From: Bigelowiella natans CCMP2755
Taxonomy: Eukaryota > Cercozoa > Chlorarachniophyceae
Direction of reading: 5' to 3'
NCBI GenBank assembly: GCA_000320545.1
Contig: ADNK01003428.1
Location: forward strand, 1 to 23,423
DNA: 23,423 nucleotides
Part shown: one piece after another, positions 9,463 to 19,309 of the stretch
Position numbering within the stretch: the stretch's first letter is position 1
How the letters are laid out: the number at the start of each line of letters is the position of its first letter
The notes under the pieces: model-generated
What the model was told of the DNA's origin: nothing
Database searches by the model: none
The model's input: the letters and a program-made list of their open reading frames with translations, nothing else
Program-made: the position numbers and the translations under genes

Positions 9463-11458
9463 ATGCGAGGAAACTGTGGGGAAATCCCCTCGGATTTAAC
9501 CTACGCGACATGCACTCAGAGGGCGAATAATTCTTCGGGGGTTGCAATAGCACGCTGCCTCATAACCCACTCAGAGTTGTACTTCATGGTGGACCCACTC
9601 CTCGTCCTCAATGTAGTCGTGAGCGTAGTAATCCTCACGTTCTATGTCGTAGCCTCTATTATCACGCAGACAAAGTTAGTGAACTTACACAACAAGGGTG
9701 TCGATGTTCAGGTACAGCTATCGATGTTCTTTGATCAATCTGATTAATCGGAATTTGTGCTTCAAGACTATTTATGCTTCAACTCGTATAACCAGACTCT
9801 TGGACATCCGCACGTTACTTCCACTCTTTTGGCTGCGACAATTCCTCTATCCGTGAGCGGTTTGATTGAGGTTTGGGCCAATATGGAGGCCATCTGCCCT
9901 CTTCTGATTTTGATTCGCCAAGCTTCAGCTGCTGCTTCCGTGGCTATTATCATTTATGCCACATTATTATTTACTCGTCGAATTACCCAAGTTCAATCAA
10001 GGTGTCTTTTACTCTTTTGATGAAACTCAGTACTGATAAGGTATCTGTGTGCAGTAAACAATTTATGGGACATGCTCTCCGCAATGATAGCCGGGCCAAC
10101 AACAACGCTGCAGCCAGTAGAGCACGTCAAATTGCTCGAAAATTAGCGGGATCAAGACCCCGAAACATTGCGTTAATTTGTTTTTGCTTTGGAATGTGCA
10201 TCATGTTTTTTGACCCCTTAAGTCGGAGAGGACTCACGACATTAGACGATGAAGAGTGCACGTCACGGGGAGCTACTATTACGGTGGTGGTCTGGTTCAT
10301 TTTTATGCTTCCATACCTTTATTATCTTCATACGATTATTGTTGTTGACCCATATTTAATATACCGGAGACTAAGCATAGTCACATTTACAATCCTCAAG
10401 GCAGCAATTGCCTTTATGGTTCTCATCTCAATACCCACTACAATGAGTGAGTTGGAGTTATCCCTTACACTACAAAAGGTGTTTGGTGGATTTCAAATTG
10501 CTCTGTGGTATGCAGAATCTTATATTCCTCTATATCTCACACAAAAGAAGTTGAATGTAGCTAAAAATAGTGCTATAGAATCAAATCTCGTTGACACGCT
10601 AGTGGATTCTGACATTCTAGAAAAGTTCGAAAACTTTCTCATCCGCGAATGGTATTTAGTGTCAGTATTCTATTTCTATTGTATCTAAAATTAATATCTT
10701 GAATTATTTTCAGGTCTGCAGAATCCCTTGACTTTTTAATGGAAGTCATTCAACTTCGCATTGATATTCAATGTGCTCTTTCCAATGGAAAATCTGATTT
10801 GACCTCAGATCTAAATGCGGCATCTAGCGCATCGTTACGGAATGATGCAAAGTTAAATGCACAGTTACTACAGAACACCCCGAAGCAAGCAAATCAAATC
10901 TTGCATCAAAGAGGACGATTGCTATTTGAACGATTCATTTGCGAAGGAAGCGAAAGTCAAATCAATCTATCGGCCAAGTCAAAAAATAAACTGGTCGCAT
11001 ACTTCAAGAATGATTCCTCTGAAAAATCGAAAACTTCGTACGCGAATCCTAACTTTAATTCAGAAAGCAAGCTGGATACTGCTTCACATAGGAAACTTAG
11101 AAAGGAAGAAATAAAAGCTTTCTGTAGCAAAGTGTCTCTTGCTGCCCTCACCATTGAATTGGGGAACGCAACCAGTGTGTCATTTATTGGGAAAGATAGC
11201 ACCGAAGACGGAACTAGCAAGAATAAATCTTCCGACGAAAAACGCACTCATCCAGAGGAAAAGGCTAAATTAACAAGCCGAATACCTCACGATAGAGTGA
11301 AGGAGACAAGAATGATGGATGAGGAGTCTCGGGGTAACAGCTTGGAGGAACTGGCGAATGTTTTTGAAGATGCGAAGAAAGAAATATTTAAATTGCTCGA
11401 GCTTGATTCTCATTTAAGATTTCAAACAAAATGGTCCAAAACACTAGCAACAGCCTAG
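9463..11458 (+). CDS. Seven-transmembrane protein with C-terminal RGS domain
   Basis: Predicted membrane regulator of heterotrimeric G proteins; RGS domains accelerate GTP hydrolysis by G-alpha, and the 7TM+RGS layout is known from plant AtRGS1. Exons are 9463-9697, 9767-10001, 10055-10651 and 10714-11458, GT-AG with matching phases (1, 2, 2), totalling 1,812 nt (603 residues). Hydrophobic segments lie at about 44-68, 97-114, 121-147, near RNIALICFCFG, ATITVVVWFIFMLPYLYYL, FTILKAAIAFMVLISI and GGFQIALWYAESYIPLYL. The RGS part opens with ILEKFENFLIREW spliced to SAESLDFLMEVI, and closes with FEDAKKEIFKLLELDSHLRF near residues 574-594. Between them is an insert of about 190 residues, rich in Lys/Ser/Glu, which is longer than usual. 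N-terminal sequon NNSS. The exon 1-2 junction has an alternative donor at 9712, and an ATG at 9586 would drop the first 41 residues. Confidence 0.82.
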
Positions 11459-12657
11459 ACAAGCACACTAATACACTTGCTATCTCGAATGATGGTTGTT
11501 GAGAATTCAAAGATTAGTCAAACGAAAGATTGGGCGCAAATGTACGATGTGATTTTAGAAGCGGATGACATAACAAATATAAGTATGCATATAATTGAAA
11601 ACTTCACAAGCACTTGCAGATTGATGACCACGTTGAACCAGCCCGGAAAACCGTGGATGAGGCATCACTACATGTGTGCGTTTGATAATTGTGCTCCCTA
11701 GAGACATGTGAAGTTCAAAACATAGATGATTCCAGCTCTGATCTGAAGTGTAGCTTGTGCCTTGTCTTTGAATTACTTGCCATGTAATCACAGTTTTCAA
11801 TACTATTGAGTGGTCGCAACGCCTCGGATGACCATGCTAGCATGTGGAAACAATTTTGTTTCATGCATGATTGGTTTTTCGATGTGAGCGCAATTTCTGG
11901 AATGGGTTGTTTGATGTTGATTGCATCTGAATGTGCACACATGCACATCTAGGCATGCTAGCATGTTGGATGATGCCAAAATGCATGTACGAACTAGCTC
12001 TAGAGCTAGGCAACGAAGCCAAAGAAATGAAATTCTAAGAAGATTCAGAAATAGCTAGCTAGCTAGATAGCTAGATGGAGATCTAAGTGATGTAGCGATG
12101 CACAGCACAGCTAGCTAGCTAGACATGTCTAGCTCCAGAGCTAGCTAGCTAGCTAGACGCATGGAGACACTGTCTAGACTGTGGCTATCTCTAGATCTGT
12201 CTAGCAGATCGAGCGATCGGTCGTCATTGTTGCAGCGCACAAGCAGAATGTATGCACATTTCTAGATGTGTTCTAGATGTTTTTTCTGCGGTGCGAGGTC
12301 TAGAGGCTGCTAATCTAGCTAGCTAGTAGTACAGATCTAGAGATCGCTCTGGGACATCTAGATGTCAGCAACTAGCTAGATAGCCTGATGTCTACATGTG
12401 CCGCTAGGCCGGCTAGGTGGCGTATCGAGGTATCGCCCAAAATGAATAACATTTGCAAGTCTAGACGTGCTAGCGTGTAAAGATAAGTAATAGGCATGCA
12501 TACTACTTCCGTGTTATTCTCACAATTACGTTATAAAATAATAGAAACTGATTTTCAAATTATCATTGCATCCGCAGGCTCCTGCAAAATTGCAGAGGCA
12601 CAACGAGCGCCTCATTGACGTAACCAAAGAGGCTAATACAGTATCATCAAAATAAAA
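11459..12657. other. Convergent intergenic spacer
   Basis: Lies between the stop codons of the plus-strand 7TM-RGS gene and the minus-strand PH-PX gene. It contains short frames without motifs and, in its middle third, the CTAG-rich island listed separately. The two 3' UTRs must lie here; I see no clear canonical polyadenylation hexamer in the expected positions. Confidence 0.6.
11990..12475. repeat. CTAG-rich island
   Basis: Roughly thirty CTAG tetranucleotides in under 500 bp, many as runs of GCTAGCTAGCTAG (for example 12053-12070, 12110-12121 and 12140-12156), mixed with TCTAGA and AGATCT palindromes. Random DNA would hold about two. No coding potential. A smaller patch with GCTAGCTAGCTAGC lies at 6457-6470. 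Confidence 0.85.
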
Positions 12658-15600
12658 TCAATAATTCTTATCATGAATGTTGTATTCTAAGTTTCGGGCT
12701 TCGTCTGCCTTTTCTTTAGATCCGAATTCTTTGTATGCACGCGGTAATAACATTATGTTAACGTGATTTGAAAGTCCCTGAAATGTAAATGTCGGAAGAA
12801 AGATAGTTTAAAAGAGAAATAACAGTCACATACAATCGATTCAGTACCTGTAGTAAGACCTCGCCATCATATTTGACTACTTTCCACTTCTTGGCTCTTC
12901 TCAAGATTCCAGTGAACGTATCGGACATCTTCTGCGATATTTCGCATAAATCGCTAAATTTAATTTGATGATGGCCTTCATGAGCCTCAGCTCCATGTTT
13001 CATTATCACATCCACTAAAAGGCACATTCGTTTCCTAACCCATTCTTTTGCCCTAAAAATGAATTTGGTTTCTTAGTCTTTCCTACAAGTGTGCTATGAA
13101 GGAAGATATTGGATTTAAGAAAAACAGAAGGTAATTTTACTTTTCATTGGCCTTAGATTCTTTCCTATTAATGAAACGTCTTGATTCTTCATTTCTGCTT
13201 GGTTCTTTGTTTTTCCAAATCCGTGCTATTCTTTTCTGTAACGTTTTCATTAGGATCGCTCAGATGATATTATTTTAAAGTTCAAAAATAAGTAACCTTA
13301 GTTTGTTCTTCTTGCTTATTTTTCTCTTTATCCCACACTTCCTCTACAAGCTCCCATCTGCCATGTGTGACCCGATCGGTTAATGCAGTTTTTAACCTAA
13401 AATTCGTTTTATTTCTATACATGTACCTGCCTGCAGATAATGCCTCTTTAAGTACATGATTTTGTCCCCACTTCGCTTCAGACTTTTCTTTCGATGATGT
13501 CGTTTCCGGTACTTTTAAATCGTCATTAGTCACTCCATCGGCTCTATGACGAGATGAGCGACTTAGGAAAGTGCTGCTAGCTGATACATTATTTTGCGCC
13601 CCAGCAACGATGGTGTCATACCTTGGAGATTTTAGACTACAATTACTTTTGGGTGAAGCCGTTGCAGGTGAAATGAGGGAAGGGGACGAAGAGCTCTTCC
13701 TGTGGATACTATTATTCACAACTTCAACCACAGTCGCTGGTTCCAATTTTCCTAATGTATCGTCTCCTTGTGGAGTAGAAGGAGGTGGTGGCGGAATCGA
13801 ACTATCTCGGACAATGGGCGGTGGCAAACTTGAATCAGATATGTCTTCACTTTTGCATCCTTCTGGTTCGAGGGTAGACATTCGAGATGGTGGAGGTGGC
13901 GGCAACGATGACATTCGTGATGGTGGAAGTGGCATTGATGTGCGCTTCAGTGGTTCAGCAATTGACTCATTCCGTATTGGTAATGACCGAGAGTGTTCCC
14001 TGCTAAAAGCGGGAGGAAGCGGCGGAACCGAACTTTGTCTGTTCAGTAATGCGGCTACAGCATCATCTTCGATGTCCTGGAAAAGTTAGGACAGAGCAAT
14101 AAACATGGAAGAAAACACAAAAGTTTTTTATTCCGTTTAAATGAATTGAATCAGCTTGAATTTACTCGATGCATCTTTACCTTTCCCATTCTATATCCTT
14201 TAATGGTCCCGAACGCAAGTTTACTCGGTCTAAATTTTTCCCCCTGATAATAGAATGAAGTCAAATGGTAGGTGGGTATTTTTGGAACATTTTATCTGAA
14301 ATGTCTGTGTTTTCATCTGACCTTTCTTTGCTTTTTTCTATCGCCGGCCATTTTCGGCTTCCGCTCCAGACCGATGTTTTGATGATTTTCACCTTCTTCT
14401 AGCAACGCCTCTTGCAAGACACCCTCCGTAATCTCATTAAAATTTGGATTTTTTTTGTTCGAGCTAGAAGTCTTTGTATCACTGTAGCCATTGCTCTCAT
14501 TACTTTCGTTGACATCCGTATTATCGCTATCGCATCTTGGAATGTCACCATCTGGCCGCCGCAGCCCATTATCAGCATCACTTGGGGCTTTGGGTGCTAT
14601 TTCAGATGATTCCACTCCCTTTTCAGTACTACATTTCGCCCCATCATGCAACGTTACAGATGCTGGATCTGGTTCGACAGTATTCGATAAATCAGAACCT
14701 GGCAATTCTGACTTCTCCCCACCGTACTGTGAAGAACTCTTACCTTTGAGCTCCTCGTTCCTGCCTGTTACTGCAGGAGATTTTCCATTTTGAACGTTTC
14801 CACTCTCTTGATGATCTTTTGGAATGAAGATCTCGGCGTTATCATCGTCGGATGGGGGTGGAGGCTGAGGCTGGCCGCTTGGAGGAGGGTCCATGGAGGT
14901 CAGTTTCAGTTCCGATAGTGCAGGTTGATGTTCTGATTCATATTTACCATCTGTTTAGTTATCATTAGTAGGGAAATCGTAGCGTTACCATCAGTTGGCG
15001 GTGGAGGTGGCCGGGGCTGGCTGCTATAAGGATTAGGTTTCTTGGCCGAAACTGAAGGTTGGGGTGCTGTTCCTCTTACTTCATTATGGTTTCGAATGGA
15101 AGTGTTGATGTCATCATTTAGCGGTGGTGGTGGCTGAGGCTGAATACTCGAAGACTTATCTGTGCGAATCAAATTGTGTCTCGATGTAGGGGGCTGGGCT
15201 TTTGGATTATATGGCACGAAGGGAGCTGTTGGCCGTCTTTTTAGGAGAGCATCTTCGAATCCGTGAGATTTAGCTCTCTACATTAAATACATCCAGCTTT
15301 CAGTTACAAAGTAGTATTTTTGCCTAAATTTGATCTGAAATGCTCACTTCTCTCGTTTTCATGCGAAAAGTATTTCATTGAATTAAGAAACCTTCAAGGC
15401 TTCTGCAAGGGCGTTCGGGTCATTTGAGAAGGCTGCATTACGGAACATTTTCTTGCACTCTTTGTATTCTCTAAGCAAAGCTTTTGCTGCTGATACTACA
15501 GGAGAGTTTGATGGAAACGAACCCTTTCCTACACGATAAATGAACTGATAACTCTTTTGTTCGATATACATAAGGCTAAGATATTTCGATGCGTCTAATA

Positions 15601-18017
15601 GTTACCGAGAACTTCCTCTACAAGAGACCAATTTTTCTCGCGAAGTGCAGCTTCCAAAGTTGCGATATTTCCGTCTTTTTTTGGTCTTATAAGCTTCTGA
15701 AAAACCTCGCGCCCACGAACGATGAGATGATGACGAAATTGGGTCTAAAAAGACAAAATGTGTATCAGTAGTAACCAATAGAATGTATCGTAAAGTCAAA
15801 CGTTAGCTGTGACGAGTTTTGAGGAAAATTCTCCTGTCTCTGGGTTAATGATGCTTTTCAACTCAAACTTCTCCGCCCGATTCAAATACTTTTCTAATTG
15901 TCTACGATCTTCTCGCTGAATTGCTCTGAGTAGGCTGATGAGTAGTTTTTCCTGAATTTTTAGATGCTCACAAAATTGGTGACTAAGGGCCTCTAGTTCT
16001 CCAGCTAAGCCCAGTTCTTGTGCCATCTCCATCGCCACCTGAACACCATCAAAATCTCTAATCTCGACTGCGCTTTTCAGTTGGGCTCGGTATGCCTGCA
16101 GATCGTCATGAATTTTCTTGGCACAAAGTAATGCGGCCTCCATGGGGTCCATAGAGCAATCTTCGGCCCGCTTTATTGCACCACTTAGCATTACTATGTC
16201 TCTTTCCACTATAGCCTTGCTAAGTAGGGCTCTTGCAATCCCATGCTCTTTCCCTAAAACTTCTTGTTTTTTCTTCTCTTCTTCTTGGCGTTTTTCCTCC
16301 TTACCTCTTAACTCGAAGAAATGAATTAGAAGACTGCTCAATACCTCAGTAGCAATATCCCTCTCAAGATCGTGCTCCGGTTCGAGAACACCGTCGACAA
16401 ATACGTAAGCGAGAAATGTTAGCTCATCCTTATTTACTGCCATGCAAGCGCACATGTCACACAACCGCTTGAGTGTTGCATAATTATTGGGATCCAAATA
16501 AAGCAGCATTGCTTTGTAAGCCCTTTGACCAGCTTCTGACTTTTTCGACCGTGCATCCTTTATGACCTGGTGGTATCGTTTTTGTGGTACGATAGGTTCT
16601 GGTCTCAATAAAAATACGCTTTTCATTGCGGCTGCAATGGTGTATGGCTTGACCTCTGTCAAGAAGTGGTTGAGAAACCAGGTGCTCCTTGTTGAAATTG
16701 CGATTTCTGTCATACGAAGCATTTCTGGATCGACAACACGAACGTATTCTACAGAACTCTCTGCGGCGGTAAAAATATCTTTTACGTGTGTTAAAGGGGG
16801 TATAATTCGTTTTAATCGAACGCCATCTTTGCTTACAGTTACATCAGTTTCGTAAAGTGGGATATTGTTATCAGCTTCTATATGTAGCATTCGTTCATAG
16901 TCGTTTATTCCGAGAAACTCGTAAACATATTGGACTTCCTTAGCGTCTGTGTCTTGATATTGTGCGATCTCTTTCAGAAGACTATCCCAGAATATCTGGA
17001 GCTGTTTGCATCTTGGATTCGCATCTGATCCAAGCTTGGACATCCCCAACTTTTTTGAGGCTGTAGCAAACCAGCCTTTTTTTTTGGGAAAGCAAGTTGC
17101 GGATATTGGAAACACTTCCTTTATAGCTGTGACAATTTGCTGCTGTTCTTGAAAGCGGCAATCAACGCTCCAGGGACGATCCTCGTCCCCGCTACCCTTA
17201 AGTGTTAATTTGTACCAGACGTGATCCTTATTTTGTAGGTCTAATCTTGTGCTTGAAGTTACCGAAATTGTGTACTCTGCACCTTTGAATTTTTTTAATC
17301 GCGATAATTCCAGCGATACTTCAGACCCATTTAAACTTTCATTCATCGAATTACCGCTACTGTTACCAAATACACTATCTCCAAGGATATCTTTTGTCTG
17401 GTAGTGATATTGTAGATCAAAACGTTTACATCATACATTATTGATTTAATATGTTTTCCGTACCCCAACATTGCGAGTTGTTTCTGCTGCAGCCCGCCGT
17501 AAAGAGTTAATTATATAATCCATTTATCCTGTTCCATCTGTACATATTCACAAAATATTTGAAAGCACATCCAAATATTAACTCAAAGTTTTACATCACG
17601 TCACTTAACCTGATTTGCGCACAGTAGGTAATGAAATATTGGCTTACCCTAAATCATCGAAGAGAAATTAGAACATTTAGAGGCTGTATTGCTTGATAGA
17701 TTATATGACATTTACTTGCTGAATTCGAATAGAATATTTCTTTCCAGTCAAAGAATCTGCGTTTGAAATTTTTGCTCCCCGAAGTGGTATATGACCCTTT
17801 TTAATGTTAATCATTTGTAATGCAAACCATTGATGGTGATGATTGTCTATCACCTTAGGGATCTCATCTCCAGGTATTTCAAAATAATACAAAACTTCAT
17901 CTCTTAGCTCAAAGTATCTGAATGCACCATCATATCTAACACGGATCAAGAACATTAAGTTAAAATTGCGCACCTTTCTTGCCATCCTCCGCGAACTTTG
18001 TCTTCTCCTGAACACAT
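12658..18017 (-). CDS. PH-PX-RhoGAP-like-(Pro-rich)-Costars protein, 14 exons
   Basis: Large (about 1,470 aa) putative membrane/actin-signalling scaffold. Exons, in coding order: 17974-18017, 17716-17917, 17610-17648, 17464-17537, 15802-17397, 15606-15744, 15392-15528, 14989-15277, 14322-14950, 14181-14243, 13297-14076, 13141-13235, 12848-13052, 12658-12777. All are GT-AG. Phases agree at every junction except across exon 17464-17537, which carries a +2 frame break. Domains: PH at about 10-115 (GGWQERYFELRDEVLYYFE, IFHYLLCANQ, DKW, SLRRAAAE); PX at about 153-286 (EYTISV, WSVDCRF, CFPKKK, YEFLGI); RhoGAP-like at about 336-481; charged/helical repeats to about 743; proline-rich 744-1330; Costars at the C-terminus (KFSDLCEIS, ILRRAKKWKVVKYDGEVLLQ, HVNIMLL). 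The ATG at 18017 is the first after an in-frame TGA at 18056-18054, but an upstream exon cannot be excluded because a 5' PH strand seems short. Confidence 0.85.
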
Positions 18018-18223
18018 GATAATGCCTTCATCCAATACATTAGCCAGATAGTTTCATTTAGATCTACTACATAGTTGGCAGGTTTTCTAATTGCTTTCCT
18101 TCTAATCCAAGGTCACCCACCTTTTGCAGCAGCATTTTTGGTCAAAAAGCCTTTCATCATGGTTCATGCAATGGCGGGTGCCTTTGGCTTTGTTCTAGAA
18201 AAAGAATTATGCAGTGCAATCAG

Positions 18224-18290
18224 GCTATTTTGTTCATACGACAACTCTTTTTGCTCCAAACCAAATCGCAGTCCTCGTTGAGGAAATGCC
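18224..18290. repeat. Copy A of a 67-bp diverged direct duplication
   Basis: Aligns without gaps to 18471-18537 at about 80 percent identity (period 247 bp). Both copies share CGACAACTCTT, TGCTCCAAA and the hairpin word CCTCGTTGAGG. Confidence 0.75.
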
Positions 18291-18470
18291 TTTTCAATTT
18301 ATATTTGCATGAGAAAGCATCCATGCGAAATCAATTAGGGACAACACAATGACGAATATTACAGTGCCGTTTGGCTGAAATACTGCCTGAGACTTCGCAT
18401 CTACGACAACTTGGTGTTCGGTCCTTCAGATCAAGCAAAAACCCACTTTCATTGTTGTGTTCGAGACCAT

Positions 18471-18537
18471 GCTATTTCATCCATGCGACAACTCTTCCTG
18501 CTCCAAAGCAAATTAGAGCCCTCGTTGAGGCAATGGA
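18471..18537. repeat. Copy B of a 67-bp diverged direct duplication
   Basis: Partner of 18224-18290. Read on the minus strand, both copies translate to related peptides (LNE..., WS[KR]KSCRM, IA) with mainly conservative differences, so a duplicated old exon is one possibility. Similarity stops sharply outside the 67 bp. Confidence 0.75.
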
Positions 18538-19309
18538 GTCTTAGCTACGTTCGGGTTGTGGTCTTGCTACAGAGATTTGCGTTGATCTTGCATGTCGCAT
18601 GAACATGATCAAGATTTTGACAGGAATTAGTGCTGCACAAATGAGCGCTCACATCCACTTCGATCATGAAGGAACAACTCCCAAGATCTATACCAGCGCT
18701 AGATCAGCGCAAACGCAGACAGAAAAGCTGCTACATGCACATCAAAAATCAGAATTCTTGTCGCAGGAAACGTTTCCCCCAAGTTCACACTTTCCTTTGC
18801 ACCTAGTAGTCCAAAAATGGACCAGGAACTTTGTTGGATGCTTTCCAATTTCTACCGATTCTGATGAGCGCAGCATGAATTCTCCGGAGACTCTCGTTGA
18901 TGTGTTTGAATTTGCTCTTTGGAGACTCTCGCTTCGGCTAGGTGGGGTGAGGTTTCATCATTTGACGACTGAGAGCAGGAAGGGACTCGATGGTGGTTGA
19001 CGACTCTGTCATTTGTCATTACCAGATGGGACTTGTTGGTCTTGTGGAACTGTGGAACAGATTTGCAAACAAGTGCACGAAAGTGCACCAGTCTAGTAGT
19101 GCGTGCAAGCTAGCAAGTGCAGGGCGCATGTCACATGCACAAGCGAGTGCTTGCATTGGTTCATTGCTGCACGATTGCCATTGAGAAATCTGCTGATTCG
19201 TGTTTTTGGCAAAATTGGTGCTGCATTGTCGTGCAATGTTTGCATGAAAGCTCGCAACATCCATGATTACCTTGCTAGCTTGTGCATGTATTTCTAGATT
19301 TGTTGGACA

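Larger units (their letters stand above)
18018..19309. other. Intergenic region upstream of the PH-PX gene
   Basis: Holds the likely promoter of the minus-strand PH-PX gene and the 3' flank of the secreted-protein gene. It contains the duplicated 67-bp segment listed separately and, at about 19080-19270, many short GTGCAAGC/GCTAGC-type palindromic words. The ORFs seen (for example 18599-19000 plus) lack recognisable motifs. Confidence 0.5.

Noticed and set aside
17701-18015. A single 104-codon frame starting at GTG 18015 as the first exon of the PH-PX gene
   Set aside because: Splicing out 17918-17973 joins GGWQER to YFELRDEVLYYFE, a much better PH-domain start, and keeps phase.
18599-19000. 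133-codon plus-strand frame as a gene
   Set aside because: No recognisable motif, composition like the surrounding spacer, and no splice partner found.
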